Source: Rhodothermales bacterium | Lineage (GTDB): Bacteria > Bacteroidota > Rhodothermia > Rhodothermales > VXPQ01 | Direction: 5' to 3' | Assembly: GCA_951812345.1 (NCBI GenBank) | Contig: OX638295.1 | Coordinates: forward strand, 1,374,759 to 1,438,758 | Length of the DNA: 64,000 bases | Shown here: one piece after another, positions 25,307 to 35,400 of the stretch | How positions within the stretch are numbered: the stretch's first letter is position 1 | How the letters are laid out: each line of letters starts with the position of its first letter | Translations under genes and position numbers: made by a program | The notes under the pieces: generated by a model | What the model was told of the DNA's origin: nothing | Databases searched by the model: none | What the model saw: only the letters and a program-made list of their open reading frames with translations

Positions 25307-26317
25307 ATGGCACGACCGGTTACTTTATTTACGGGACAATGGGCCGATATGCCCCTGGAAACGCTCGCAGAGAAGGCTGCGGGGTGGGGCTACGACGGCC
25401 TCGAGCTGGCCTGTTGGGGAGATCATTTCGAGGTGGGCAAGGCATTGTCGGACGACGGCTATTGCCAGGGCCGGCACGATCTGCTTGCGAAATACGGACT
25501 GAAAGTCTGGGCCATCAGCAATCATCTGGTCGGCCAGGCGGTGTGCGATCTCATCGACGAGCGCCACGAGGCCATTCTGCCCCCGCATATCTGGGGGGAC
25601 GGCGAGCCGGAAGGCGTGCGCACCCGCGCCGCAGAGGAGCTTGCGAATACGGCCCGCGCCGCCGCCAGGCTGGGCGTGCCGGTCGTGAACGGCTTTACCG
25701 GAAGCTCCATCTGGCATCTGCTCTATTCCTTTCCGCCCAACAAGCCGGGCATGATCGACCGGGGGTATGAGGATTTCGCAAATCGGTTCAACCCGATTCT
25801 GGACGTTTTCGACGAGGAGGGCGTCCGGTTTGCGCTGGAAGTGCACCCCACGGAGATCGCCTTCGATATCGCCAGCGCCCGGCGCGCGCTCGACGCATTG
25901 GGCAATAGGGAAGCATTCGGGTTCAACTACGACCCCAGCCACCTCGGGTATCAGGGCGTGGATTATGTTCGTTTCATCGACGCGTTCCCGGATCGCATCT
26001 ACCATGCGCATATCAAGGATGTGTGGTGGTCGGAGACGCCTACCTCAGGCGGTGTGTTCGGTGGGCATCTCGACTTCGGAAATCCGGACCGGTACTGGGA
26101 TTTCCGTTCGGTAGGCCGCGGAGCAATCAATTTCGAGGAAATCATCCGGGCGCTGAACCGGATCGGCTACCAGGGCCCGCTCAGCATCGAATGGGAAGAC
26201 AGCGGCATGGAAAGGGAGCAGGGCGCCGCCGAAGCATGCGCCTTCACGAAGGATATTGACTTTGAGCAACCCGGCGCAGCGTTCGACTCCGCTTTCTCCA
26301 AGGACGAACAGGCCTGA
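25307..26317 (+). CDS. Sugar phosphate isomerase/epimerase (xylose-isomerase-like TIM barrel)
   Basis: 336 residues. TIM-barrel metal enzyme of the AP endonuclease 2 superfamily: [16 protein letters not shown] near the start, the metal-ligand Glu in [36 protein letters not shown] and the final [10 protein letters not shown]. It resembles the large group of sugar or inosose isomerases/epimerases; the substrate is not evident. It is followed by a TMEM220 gene after 3 bp. Confidence 0.88.
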   Translation: MARPVTLFTGQWADMPLETLAEKAAGWGYDGLELACWGDHFEVGKALSDDGYCQGRHDLLAKYGLKVWAISNHLVGQAVCDLIDERHEAILPPHIWGDGEPEGVRTRAAEELANTARAAARLGVPVVNGFTGSSIWHLLYSFPPNKPGMIDRGYEDFANRFNPILDVFDEEGVRFALEVHPTEIAFDIASARRALDALGNREAFGFNYDPSHLGYQGVDYVRFIDAFPDRIYHAHIKDVWWSETPTSGGVFGGHLDFGNPDRYWDFRSVGRGAINFEEIIRALNRIGYQGPLSIEWEDSGMEREQGAAEACAFTKDIDFEQPGAAFDSAFSKDEQA

Positions 26318-26320
26318 TTC

Positions 26321-26629
26321 ATGCGGCTCGCCAATGCGGTTGCCCTGCTGTTCTTCGTCGCCTGGGGGGCATTTCAGCACAATGACCCGGATGCGCTGGC
26401 CTGGGCAGGGGTATACGGCGCAGCCGCCATACATTGCGCCCTCTTCGCATTGGGGCGATTTCCCCGCCCGCTTGCCCTGGCTTATATGGCGCTGTGCGTC
26501 GTCTGGGCAGTGATCCTGCTGGGAATTCTCGTAGCCGGCGGCGAGGGAGCGTTTTCGGAGGCGGCCCGGGAAGCCTACGGGCTCCTCATCTGCGCAGGCT
26601 GGGTTTTTGTGTTGTACAGGAGGGGGTAG
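26321..26629 (+). CDS. TMEM220-family membrane protein
   Basis: 102 residues, three to four helices, with the family motif AFQHNDPDALAWAGVYGAAA near the N-terminus. TMEM220 proteins occur in bacteria and animals and have no established biochemical role. It starts 3 bp after the isomerase stop, so it is co-transcribed. Confidence 0.85.
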   Translation: MRLANAVALLFFVAWGAFQHNDPDALAWAGVYGAAAIHCALFALGRFPRPLALAYMALCVVWAVILLGILVAGGEGAFSEAAREAYGLLICAGWVFVLYRRG

Positions 26630-26650
26630 GTGGGCCGTTCCATCCTTTCG

Positions 26651-27631
26651 TCAGCGACTTCCTGCACTCCCTTTCTCCGCCCGTTGCAGCCGGTCCATGA
26701 TGGCCGCCCCTATTCCGGTCGGTTCCACGGTCTGGCAGTAGATGGTTTCCACGCCTGCCGCGTCACAGCGCCGCATGAAATCGAAGAGACGGTGTGCGTA
26801 GGCTTCGGGGGTAGCGACCTGCTCCACGAGACGCCAGCGTCCACCTGAGTCACTCTGTGCAGTTTCTCCGGGGTCTTCTATCCCGATATACCCCGCTGTT
26901 TCCCGGGGTGGAATGGAGGGCGCCTTATCGACCAGCACCACACGGGCCACTGGCGCGTAATGCCGGTGCCGCATACCGGGGCTGCGGGGAGTATCGCCCG
27001 GATCATGCTGAGGTCCTTGCATATCCGGAACCACTTCGCGGAGCGCTTCCAGCGTAACGCCTCCGGTTCGTAATACGCGAGGAATATCCGTCGTGCAGTC
27101 CACGACCGTCGATTCCAGCCCGACAACCGATGGTTCGCCCCGCAGCACGCAGGAAATTCGCCCGTCGAGGTCTTCCAGCACCGCCTGCCAGGTGGTAGGG
27201 CTTGGCCGTCCCGAGCGATTGGCTGAGGGCGCCGCTACGGGACACGCGCATACCCGCAGAAACGCCTGCGCTTCCTTGTTCTCCGGTGCGCGCACAGCGA
27301 TCGTATCGAGGTCCGCAGTGACAACCAGAGGCACGTCTGTATGTTTGGGGAGCACAAGGGTCAGCGGCCCCGGAAAAAAGCGTTCTGCGAGGCGCTGGGC
27401 GATCCGCGACGAGAAATCCGCAACCCGGTCCACCTCTCCAACATCAGCAATATGCGCGATAAGCGGATTGTCTGTGGGCCGCCCCTTGGCCTCGAATATC
27501 TTGCGAACCGCCGCAGCATTGAAGGCGTCCGCCCCCAGCCCGTACACCGTTTCGGTGGGGAACGCGGCGGTTTCGCCGGAGAGAATGAACGAGGCGGCCT
27601 CTTCGGGGGAATCTGTAACGATGGTCTTCAT
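26651..27631 (-). CDS. L-threonylcarbamoyladenylate synthase (Sua5/TsaC)
   Basis: 326 residues: an N-terminal YrdC/TsaC domain (about 1-205) plus a C-terminal Sua5 domain. Signatures include AAFPTETVYGLGADAF, KIFEAKGRPTDNPLIAHI, FFPGPLTLVLPK, VAAPSANRSGRPSPT and STVVDCT, then SPGMRHRHYAPVARV linking to the Sua5 part. It makes threonylcarbamoyl-AMP from threonine, bicarbonate and ATP for the t6A37 tRNA modification. Convergent with the TMEM220 gene and next to dnaK on the same strand. Confidence 0.95.
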   Translation of the reverse strand: MKTIVTDSPEEAASFILSGETAAFPTETVYGLGADAFNAAAVRKIFEAKGRPTDNPLIAHIADVGEVDRVADFSSRIAQRLAERFFPGPLTLVLPKHTDVPLVVTADLDTIAVRAPENKEAQAFLRVCACPVAAPSANRSGRPSPTTWQAVLEDLDGRISCVLRGEPSVVGLESTVVDCTTDIPRVLRTGGVTLEALREVVPDMQGPQHDPGDTPRSPGMRHRHYAPVARVVLVDKAPSIPPRETAGYIGIEDPGETAQSDSGGRWRLVEQVATPEAYAHRLFDFMRRCDAAGVETIYCQTVEPTGIGAAIMDRLQRAEKGSAGSR

Positions 27632-27652
27632 GGGGAAGACATACGAATCGAC

Positions 27653-29602
27653 CTACTTATGATTCGTACCCGGTGATTCCTCTTCCTCCTCGTCGATCAC
27701 TTCGAAATCGGCATCCACGGAACCGTCTCCCGCCGCTTCCTCCTGGCCTGCACCTGCTCCGGCGCTTGCGCCCGCTTCCTCCTGTGCGGTGGCCGCCTGC
27801 TGCGCCTTGTACATGTCCTCTGCGGCTTCGCCCCAGGCCTGGTTGAGCTGCTCCAGCGCCGAATCCAGATCGGGGGACTCGTCGTTCTTGCGCACCTCCT
27901 TGACCCGTTCGAGCGCGGCCTCGACCTTCGCCTTCTTTTCGGCGGGAATCTTGTCCCCGTACTCCTTCAGGTTCTTCTCCGTGGAATACGCAAGCGAATC
28001 GGCCTGATTCCGTTTCTCGACCTGTGCGCGCTTCTTCTCGTCCTCCTCGGCGTGCGTCTTCGCATCCTCGCGCATTTTCTCGATCTCCTGGTCGGAGAGT
28101 CCGCTGGAAGCCTCGATGCGGATGTTCTGCTTTTTGCCGGTGGCGTTGTCCTTGGCGGTTACGTCAAGGATGCCGTTTGCATCGATATCGAAGGTGACCT
28201 CGATCTGCGGGATGCCGCGCGGCGCCGGAGGAATGCCGTCCAGATGAAAGCGCCCGATCGTGCGATTGGCGACGGCCATCTGGCGATCCCCCTGGAGCAC
28301 ATGTATTTCCACGGAGGTCTGGCTGTCCGAAGCCGTGGAGAAAATCTCGCTCTTCTTCGTGGGAATGGTCGTGTTGGCCTGGATGAGCGAAGTCATTACC
28401 CCACCAAGCGTTTCAATGCCGAGATTGAGCGGCGTTACGTCGAGCAACAGCACGTCGCTGACGTCTCCGGAAAGCACGCCGCCCTGAACGGCCGCTCCCA
28501 CGGCCACCACCTCGTCCGGATTTACCGAACGATTGGGCTTTTTGCCGAAGAAATCCTCGACCACTTCCTGAATCTTCGGAAGGCGGGTCGAACCGCCGAC
28601 AAGAATCACCTCGTCGATATCGTCCCTCGAGACGCCTGCGTCCTTGAGTGCTTTTTCCATGGGGGGGATGGTGCGCTCGACCAGATCGTCCACCAGTTTC
28701 TCGAACGCAGCCCGCGTGAGGTCGAGCGTCAGGTGCTTCGGTCCGTCTTCGGTAGCGGTGATAAAGGGCAGATTGATGTTCGTCTGCGTTTGCCCGGAGA
28801 GTTCGATCTTGGCCTTCTCCGCCGCCTCTTTCAGCCGTTGCAGGGCCATGCGGTCCTTGCGCAGGTCGATGCCTTCCTGCTTCTGGAATTCGTCCGCGAT
28901 GTAGTCGATCAGCCGCTGGTCGAAGTCGTCTCCTCCAAGATGCGTATCGCCGTAGGTGGCCTTCACCTCGAACACGCCGTCGCCCAGTTCCAGAATCGAG
29001 ATGTCGTACGTGCCGCCGCCCAGATCGTATACGGCGACAAGTTCGTCCGTCTTTTCCTTTTTGTCGAGACCGTAGGCCAGCGCCGCCGCCGTCGGCTCGT
29101 TGATGATGCGCCGCACATTCAGTCCGGCGATCTCGCCGGCTTCTTTCGTGGCCTTGCGCTGCGCATCGTTGAAATATGCGGGTACCGTAACGACCGCCTC
29201 GGTCACCTTTTCGCCAAGGTAATCTTCCGCCGTCTGCTTCAGTTTCTGGAGAACCATAGCCGAGATTTCCTGCGGCGTGTACACCCGGTCGTCCACCTTG
29301 ACGCGGGCCGTATTGTTATCGCCGCGGGTCACTTCGTATGGCACGGTCCTGATCTCGCTTTCGACCTCGCCGTACTGGCGGCCCATGAAGCGCTTGATCG
29401 AAGCGATCGTATTTTGCGGATTCGTAATCGCTTGCCGCTTGGCGGGCATACCCACGAGTCGTTCGCCGTCCTTCTTGTAGGCAACGACCGACGGCGTGGT
29501 GCGTGCGCCTTCGGCGTTGGTGATCACAGCGGGTTCTCCGCCTTCCATCACGGAGACGACCGAATTTGTGGTTCCGAGGTCAATTCCAATAATCTTTCCC
29601 AT
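27653..29602 (-). CDS. dnaK: Molecular chaperone DnaK (Hsp70)
   Basis: 649 residues, full-length Hsp70. ATPase motifs: [39 protein letters not shown] and [13 protein letters not shown]; the substrate-binding domain follows from about 390 ([17 protein letters not shown]), and the C-terminal lid ends in a Gly/Ala-rich linker and an acidic [13 protein letters not shown] tail, here extended by SPGTNHK. It folds proteins with DnaJ and GrpE, neither of which is encoded nearby. The long antisense frame opposite it is a codon-bias artefact. Confidence 0.98.
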   Translation of the reverse strand: MGKIIGIDLGTTNSVVSVMEGGEPAVITNAEGARTTPSVVAYKKDGERLVGMPAKRQAITNPQNTIASIKRFMGRQYGEVESEIRTVPYEVTRGDNNTARVKVDDRVYTPQEISAMVLQKLKQTAEDYLGEKVTEAVVTVPAYFNDAQRKATKEAGEIAGLNVRRIINEPTAAALAYGLDKKEKTDELVAVYDLGGGTYDISILELGDGVFEVKATYGDTHLGGDDFDQRLIDYIADEFQKQEGIDLRKDRMALQRLKEAAEKAKIELSGQTQTNINLPFITATEDGPKHLTLDLTRAAFEKLVDDLVERTIPPMEKALKDAGVSRDDIDEVILVGGSTRLPKIQEVVEDFFGKKPNRSVNPDEVVAVGAAVQGGVLSGDVSDVLLLDVTPLNLGIETLGGVMTSLIQANTTIPTKKSEIFSTASDSQTSVEIHVLQGDRQMAVANRTIGRFHLDGIPPAPRGIPQIEVTFDIDANGILDVTAKDNATGKKQNIRIEASSGLSDQEIEKMREDAKTHAEEDEKKRAQVEKRNQADSLAYSTEKNLKEYGDKIPAEKKAKVEAALERVKEVRKNDESPDLDSALEQLNQAWGEAAEDMYKAQQAATAQEEAGASAGAGAGQEEAAGDGSVDADFEVIDEEEEESPGTNHK

Positions 29603-29826
29603 AACGAGTATCTCGCTACCTTGCAGGTCTTTATTTTACAGTACGCGGGTTTGGTGTCCGCTGGACGCTATCAAGAATTATGCCGGAGTCCGTTCTCCGC
29701 CATAATGACAGGTTTGCAGCGGACATTTCGTCGCTTGGCGGCGCTCCATACGCATTCCGATACGCATATGATTCGACACGGACAGCATCTTACGGACGAT
29801 GGCGCGCGGCGCCGGCGGGACGGGAA

Positions 29827-30423
29827 ATGAAGCATCTTCCGAACGCGCTTACGATCGTGCGGATACTGGTAACGCCGGTGGTGCTTATCCTGTTGTATGG
29901 CAATGCATTACCGGGTATAGCTATTGCGTTGGTTTTATTTTTGATTGCGGCGGCGTCCGATTATCTGGACGGAAAGATCGCCCGGAAATTCGAAGTCCGG
30001 TCCGAGCTGGGACAGGCGCTTGACCCACTTGCCGACAAGGTGCTGGTTCTGGGCACCTTCGTGATGCTTTGTGTGCTCGTTCCCGAGTTTGTACCATGGT
30101 GGGGCGTGGCGCTTATAGGGTTGCGCGATATATCGGTGACCTGGCTGCGCTCTCATTCTCCGACATCCGGCAGAGGCGGGTTCACGCTGCCTGTCGCCAA
30201 GGGGAAAACGGCTGCCCAGATCGTATACCTGAGCGGGATACTGACGCTCCTGACGTTCGAGAAACTGGAAGGAGCTGCCGGCGCCTGGGCCAGGTGGATA
30301 CTCGATACGCCCATTCCGCTTGCAGCCTTTTTGCTGATCGTTGCGTTTACGCTGTGGACCGGATGGATATATCTGTTCAGAAAAAAGCATCCCGGAAAAG
30401 GGAAGGACGCCGCCCAAGCCTGA
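29827..30423 (+). CDS. pgsA: CDP-alcohol phosphatidyltransferase (PgsA-like)
   Basis: 198 residues from ATG 29827; upstream in-frame ATGs lie in non-conserved sequence. The CDP-OH-P motif D-x2-DG-x2-AR-x8-G-x3-D-x3-D is intact in SDYLDGKIARKFEVRSELGQ followed by ALDPLADK. Four to six membrane helices. It most likely makes phosphatidylglycerol-phosphate from CDP-diacylglycerol and glycerol-3-phosphate. First gene of the pgsA-pyrE-cinA-recA cluster. Confidence 0.92.
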   Translation: MKHLPNALTIVRILVTPVVLILLYGNALPGIAIALVLFLIAAASDYLDGKIARKFEVRSELGQALDPLADKVLVLGTFVMLCVLVPEFVPWWGVALIGLRDISVTWLRSHSPTSGRGGFTLPVAKGKTAAQIVYLSGILTLLTFEKLEGAAGAWARWILDTPIPLAAFLLIVAFTLWTGWIYLFRKKHPGKGKDAAQA

Positions 30424-30430
30424 ATATCCC

Positions 30431-31099
30431 ATGGAAACGAATACGAAAAACGAAGCGGATCACCTGCTTGCCCGGCAAGTGGCGGAACACCTGCTGGATG
30501 TCCAGGCCGTTCGCTTTTCTCCGGACGAGCCGTTTACGCTGGCGTCCGGTTTGCTGGCGCCGGTCTATTGCGACAACCGCCTGCTCCTTTCCAGTCCGGC
30601 GGCGCGGCGCTCTGTACGGGACGGATTTGTCCGCGTATGGAAAGAGGAGAGGCTGGACGCCGAGGTGATCACGGGGACGGCCACCGCCGGCATTCCCCAT
30701 GCGGCATGGCTTGCGGACGCTCTGGAAATGCCCATGGCGTATGCGCGGGCGCAATCGAAAGAGCACGGGCGCCAATGCCGCATAGAGGGGGGGAGTGTCG
30801 CGGGCCGGGCAACGATCGTGGTGGAGGATGCGATTTCGACCGGTGGCTCCTCCTGCGCCGTGGTGGAAACGTTGCGCGACGCCGGGGCCGAGGTACAGGC
30901 GGTTCTCGCCATTTATTCTCATGGATTCGCCCTGGCGCACCAAAACTTTGAAAAGGCCAGGGTTCCACTGTATGTGTTGACCGGCCTGGACGTGCTGTTG
31001 GCGGCGGCCGAGGAACGGGAAATGCTGTCCGGAGCGGCGGTCCGGGCGATTTTGGATTGGCGGGCCGACCCGGAAAGCTGGTCGATCCGGCATACATAA
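30431..31099 (+). CDS. pyrE: Orotate phosphoribosyltransferase
   Basis: 222 residues from ATG 30431, 7 bp after pgsA. It makes OMP from orotate and PRPP in pyrimidine synthesis. The PRPP loop is TIVVEDAISTGGSS; LASGLLAPVYCDNRLLLS matches the OPRT phosphate-binding start, and the ITGTATAGIPHAAWLADAL loop is typical. Confidence 0.93.
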   Translation: METNTKNEADHLLARQVAEHLLDVQAVRFSPDEPFTLASGLLAPVYCDNRLLLSSPAARRSVRDGFVRVWKEERLDAEVITGTATAGIPHAAWLADALEMPMAYARAQSKEHGRQCRIEGGSVAGRATIVVEDAISTGGSSCAVVETLRDAGAEVQAVLAIYSHGFALAHQNFEKARVPLYVLTGLDVLLAAAEEREMLSGAAVRAILDWRADPESWSIRHT

Positions 31100-31113
31100 A
31101 CAGCTCAGGGAGT

Positions 31114-32376
31114 ATGCAGGCCACCGTGCTGACCATCGGCGACGAACTGCTTATCGGGCAGGTGCGCGATACGAATGCTGCCTGGCTTGGCGAGCAGTTG
31201 ACGCTGGCAGGCGTGGTTGTGCGCCGCATGGCCACGGTCGGCGACGACGAGAAGGCCCTGCAATCCGAGATCCGGCAGAGCCTGGACGAAAGCGATCTGG
31301 TCGTTACGACGGGGGGCCTCGGGCCTACCGATGACGACAAAACGCGCGAGGCGGTTGCAGGTCTGTTCGGGGTTGAACTGGCGTTCCGGGGTGAAATTCT
31401 GGAAGATATCCGGGAGCGGTTCAAGCTACGAGGCCGGTCGATGCCGGAAAGCAACCGCTCTCAGGCCATGGTTCCTGCGGGCTTCGAGGTCTTGTCCAAC
31501 CGGGTGGGGACTGCGCCGGGGTTGTGGCGTGAAATTCAAGAGGGGGAAGCGGCAGGAGGCATGCTGGCCGTATTGCCCGGCGTGCCGTATGAGATGAAGC
31601 ACCTTTTTGCCGAGGAGGTTCTGCCGAGGGTGCGGCGCCGGGGAGGATTGCGCGCCATCGTACACCGAACCCTCCGTACGGCAGGTATTGGAGAATCCAG
31701 TCTTCAGGAGGCTGCCGGCGATTTGTCCGGGATGCTTTCGGATACGCTCCGGCTTGCCTGGTTGCCGGGACCCGGGGGAGTGCGGTTGCGCATGACGTCA
31801 TTCGGCGGCGATCGGGAAGAGGCCGACGGTCGCATCGCGCAACTGGAAGCGTGTCTGCGGGACCGGATCGGCGCTTATGTATATGGGGCGAACGACGAGA
31901 CGCTCGAAGAAGTCGTGGGGCATATGCTCCGGGATCGCTCCCTGACCGTGGCGGTGGCGGAAAGCTGCACGGGGGGATATGTGGCGCATGCCCTTACGAA
32001 TATCCCCGGATCGTCCGCATACATGGCAGGTGGGGTGGTAGCCTATTCGAACCGGGCAAAGGTAGATGTGCTCGGCGTATCGCCGGATGCGCTCCGCAAA
32101 CATGGCGCCGTGAGTGAAGTGGTTGCCGTGCAGATGGCCGAAGGAGTGAGGCGGCGTCTCGGTGCGGATCTGGGCCTTTCGACGACGGGCGTAGCCGGGC
32201 CTGCAGGGGGCACATCGGAAAAACCGGTGGGAACCGTGTGGATCGGATATGCCGATGCGGACGGGGTCGCGGCGCACCGGTTACAGCTTGTGCGGGATCG
32301 CATGCTCAACAAACAATTGACCACTACATTTTTGCTGGACAGGGTGCGAAAAAATATGCTTGCAGGGCGCCCATAA
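31114..32376 (+). CDS. cinA: CinA-family protein (nicotinamide-nucleotide amidohydrolase/competence-damage-inducible)
   Basis: 420 residues from ATG 31114, with CAGGGAG just upstream. The N-terminal molybdopterin-binding-like/COG1058 domain (TIGDELLIGQVRDTNAAWL, VVTTGGLGPTDDD) carries ADP-ribose pyrophosphatase activity in characterised members. The C-terminal PncC-type amidohydrolase domain begins near TVAVAESCTGGYVAHALTNI and includes GVAGPAGGT. It recycles NMN or repairs pyridine nucleotides. Often next to recA, as here. Confidence 0.95.
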   Translation: MQATVLTIGDELLIGQVRDTNAAWLGEQLTLAGVVVRRMATVGDDEKALQSEIRQSLDESDLVVTTGGLGPTDDDKTREAVAGLFGVELAFRGEILEDIRERFKLRGRSMPESNRSQAMVPAGFEVLSNRVGTAPGLWREIQEGEAAGGMLAVLPGVPYEMKHLFAEEVLPRVRRRGGLRAIVHRTLRTAGIGESSLQEAAGDLSGMLSDTLRLAWLPGPGGVRLRMTSFGGDREEADGRIAQLEACLRDRIGAYVYGANDETLEEVVGHMLRDRSLTVAVAESCTGGYVAHALTNIPGSSAYMAGGVVAYSNRAKVDVLGVSPDALRKHGAVSEVVAVQMAEGVRRRLGADLGLSTTGVAGPAGGTSEKPVGTVWIGYADADGVAAHRLQLVRDRMLNKQLTTTFLLDRVRKNMLAGRP

Positions 32377-32501
32377 TGGTTACGAATTGCGTATTGTATG
32401 TGTCTGTAGGGGGCAGCAGAAAATAAATTGGAATCAACGACCTTGCGTATGTATATTAGATATGTACAACGCACATATTCACATAAAAAACCGACGTCAT
32501 C

Positions 32502-33545
32502 ATGACCACCAACGACTCCGCGACAAACAGGGCCCTCGACCTGGCCGTGAAGCAAATCGAGAAGCAATACGGGAAAGGCGCGGTGATGCGCATGAGCGAT
32601 GCGCCTGTCGCTCGCATCGAGTCGATTTCGACGGGATCGCTGGCGTTGGATGTTGCGCTCGGCGTGGGCGGCGTGCCTCGCGGGCGCGTCATAGAGATTT
32701 ACGGACCGGAGTCATCGGGCAAGACGACGCTTGCCACGCATATTATCGCGGAGGCGCAGGCAACGGGCGGCATGTGCGCGTTCATCGACGCCGAGCATGC
32801 ATTCGACATCAATTACGCGGAAAAACTCGGCGTAAAGGTGGACAGTATGCTGGTTTCGCAACCGGATACCGGGGAACAGGCGCTCAATATCTGTGAAATG
32901 CTCGTGCGTAGCGGGGGCCTGGACGTCGTGGTGATCGACTCGGTGGCGGCGCTCGTTCCCCAGGCTGAGATCGAAGGGGAGATGAGCGACCACCAGGTGG
33001 GGCTTCAGGCGCGGCTTATGAGCAAGGCGCTCCGGAAACTGACCGGCACGATTAGCCGCACCCGGACCTCGCTCATTTTCATCAACCAGATCCGCGAAAA
33101 AATCGGGGTCATGTTCGGAAATCCGGAAACGACCTCCGGCGGGCGGGCGCTCAAGTTTTATTCGTCCGTGCGGATGGATATTCGTCGTATCGGGGCTATC
33201 AAGGAGGGCACGGAGGTGGTCGGTAACCGGACGCGCGTGAAGATCGTGAAGAACAAGACGGCGCCGCCCTTCCGGCAAGCCGAATTCGACATTATCTATG
33301 GAGAAGGCATTTCGGGTCTCGGCGAGTTGATCGATCTGGGTTGTGAATGCAAAATCATGCAGAAATCCGGTTCCTGGTATGCGTACGGCAAAGAATCCAT
33401 AGGACAGGGACGGGAAGCCACCAAGGAGTGGCTGCGAGAGCACGAGAAGGAACGCGAAGAAATCAAGCAGAGGATCCGCGAGGAATTGGGGATGGTTCCG
33501 GAAGAAGGCGAGGAAATTCCCTCGAACGGCGTGGCGGCCTCATAG
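32502..33545 (+). CDS. recA: Recombinase RecA
   Basis: 347 residues. Walker [15 protein letters not shown], Walker [11 protein letters not shown], loop L1 [20 protein letters not shown], loop L2 [22 protein letters not shown] and the C-terminal domain with an acidic tail. It drives homologous strand exchange and the SOS response. The 125-bp upstream gap is AT-rich with a repeated TATGTA (TATGTATATTAGATATGTAC); this could be the promoter/operator, but I cannot assign a LexA box. Confidence 0.98.
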   Translation: MTTNDSATNRALDLAVKQIEKQYGKGAVMRMSDAPVARIESISTGSLALDVALGVGGVPRGRVIEIYGPESSGKTTLATHIIAEAQATGGMCAFIDAEHAFDINYAEKLGVKVDSMLVSQPDTGEQALNICEMLVRSGGLDVVVIDSVAALVPQAEIEGEMSDHQVGLQARLMSKALRKLTGTISRTRTSLIFINQIREKIGVMFGNPETTSGGRALKFYSSVRMDIRRIGAIKEGTEVVGNRTRVKIVKNKTAPPFRQAEFDIIYGEGISGLGELIDLGCECKIMQKSGSWYAYGKESIGQGREATKEWLREHEKEREEIKQRIREELGMVPEEGEEIPSNGVAAS

Positions 33546-33667
33546 AGTATCCTATCCATTTCAGCGTCGGCGCTATCGGCGTGCTCCTCCTCGATGCGAA
33601 TCCGGTTTGTGTCGTGCGGCGTAGCCCGCCTTTCTTGAGTACCCATTCCGGATAGAAGGAACGTGAC

Positions 33668-35025
33668 ATGAATACTAACGACGCCAGCGGGCACGCGGGC
33701 CTCCGTTATCAGGCCGACGAAAAGCCCCCGGCGACCCTTTCTCTCGGTCTCGGCTTGCAGCTCGCTGCGCTCAGTATAGCCATCTTCATACTGATCCCGA
33801 CCGTCGTGATGCGCAGAGCAGGGGCGAGCGAGGCCTATCTGTTATGGCCGTGTTCGCCACCGTCGCGGTCGTGGGGATATCCACCATACTGCAAGCGCTT
33901 CGCATGGGCCGGATCGGCGCGGGTTTCGTGCTTGTGATGGGGCCGTCCGAAGCCTTCATCGCGGTCTGTATCATGGCGATCGTCGAAGGCGGACCGGCGC
34001 TGCTCGCCACCCTGATTGTCGCCTCGTCCCTCGTTCCCTTTGCGCTTGCCAAGCGGCTTTCATGGTTTCAGCGGTTCCTGACCCCGGCTATCCTGGGAAC
34101 GGTAATTATGCTGATACCGATTACCATATTGCCGGCCCTCTTCAATATGCTATCCGTGCCCGGGAGTCCGGCGCCGGCCGCTCCCCTGAGCGCCCTTGTA
34201 ACGCTACTTATCGTCAGCGGCATCGTGCTGAAAGCGAAGGGGATACTGCGCTTCTGGTCGCCGGCTCGGTGCTTGGCGGCTTTTTCGGGCTATACGATGT
34301 CGATCGCATCGCTGCGGCTTCGTGGATTGGCCTGCCGGGGAACGCATGGCCGGGCCTCGATCTCAATTTCGGGCCGGCTTTCTGGGCGCTTCTTCCCGGA
34401 TTCCTCTTCGTTGCCGTAATCAGTTCCATCCGAACGATCAGCAGCGCCGTCGCCATCCAGCGCGTATCGTGGCGCCGGAGCCGGGCATCGGATTTCCGAG
34501 CGGTGGAAGGCGCGGTAACCGTGGACGGCATAAGCAACCTGATCGCCGGTTTTGCGGGAACAATGCCTAACACGTCCAACACGCTCGGCGTATCGATGGC
34601 CGAAATCACCGGAGTCGGCGCCCGCAGCGTCGGGATCGCCACCGGGGCCGTGTTCATTGTTATGGCGTTCCTTCCGAAAGTCCTCGCCGCAGTTCTGGCG
34701 ATACCAGGCCCGGTCTTTGCGGCGTACTTTGCCGTAATGCTGGCGGCGCTCTTCGTAGTCGGCATTAAAATAGTCCTCCAGGACGGAATCGACTATCGCA
34801 AAGGTATGATTGTCGGTATCTCGTTCCTTGTCGGAGTCGCCTTCCAGAGCGATCTGGTATTTTCCGAGTACACCCTGGACTTTGCCGGCGGTCTTTTGCG
34901 GAACGGGATGAACGCCGGCGGGCTCACAGCCATCCTTCTGACGCTGTTCCTGGAGCTCTCGCGGTCTCGCCGCAGCCGGATAGAGATGGCGTTCGATATT
35001 TCCGCCCTGTCGGAGATCAGAGACT
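33668..35025 (+). pseudogene. NCS2-type (xanthine/uracil-like) permease pseudogene
   Basis: The permease is spread over three frames. Part one (from ATG 33668) reaches GASEAYLLW, then a single missing base near 33847 moves the frame to AVFATVAVVGISTILQALRM; a second break near 34255, within ILRFW / LVAGSVLGG, moves it again. Part three has the NCS2 hallmark MPNTSNTLGVSMAEITGVGA and ends about AFDISALSEIRDF at 35025. There similarity is replaced by the IS481 remnant, so the 3' end is also lost. It would have carried purines or similar nucleobases across the inner membrane. Confidence 0.82.
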
Positions 35026-35400
35026 TTCCGGCCCACCGTGCTGTGCGCCACGCCGGTTCTTCGGCTGATCTCTCGATAGGTGCACCGGGCGCGGCGCAGG
35101 GTCAGGATCGCTGCACGTTGCGCCTGCGAGGTGCGATGCGGGCAGTTGACAGGACGCGAAGAACCGTCCCGCAGACCTTCTCGTCCCTGTGCGCGATACC
35201 GGGCCAGCCACTTGTAGGCCGTGCGTACGCTGACTCCCGAAGCCTGCGCGGCTTCCTCGACGCGAAGCCCCTCGTTAACGATGCGGCAAACCAGAATCTC
35301 TCGACCTTTCGGCGTCAATCGGGCATTCTTGTGAATCTTCATTCGGCTCCCTCACTGGTTATAGGTTCACATGTCCCTGATAAATTCGGGCAGCAGGATC
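35025..35400 (-). mobile_element. IS481-family transposase remnant
   Basis: On the minus strand from ATG 35342 the first ~105 codons are a typical IS481 transposase start: MKIHKNARLTPKGREILVCR, GVSVRTAYKWLARYRAQG, DGSSRPVNCPHRTS and YREISRRTGVAHSTVGR. Beyond that the frame runs antisense through the permease and is not transposase, so the DDE domain is missing. The end sequence upstream of the ATG (GGTTCACATG region, about 35356-35400) also cuts the 3' end of the helicase gene to its right. It is dead, and probably the agent that joined two truncated genes. Its right limit is approximate. Confidence 0.8.

Noticed and set aside
28052-29830. 592-codon open frame opposite dnaK
   Set aside because: Exact antisense of a strongly conserved gene; no domain, and its openness follows from the GC-rich codon use of dnaK.
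34290-35025. C-terminal two thirds of the minus-strand frame that begins as an IS481 transposase
   Set aside because: From about 35025 downward it is antisense to the permease and lacks DDE motifs; only the N-terminal part is transposase.
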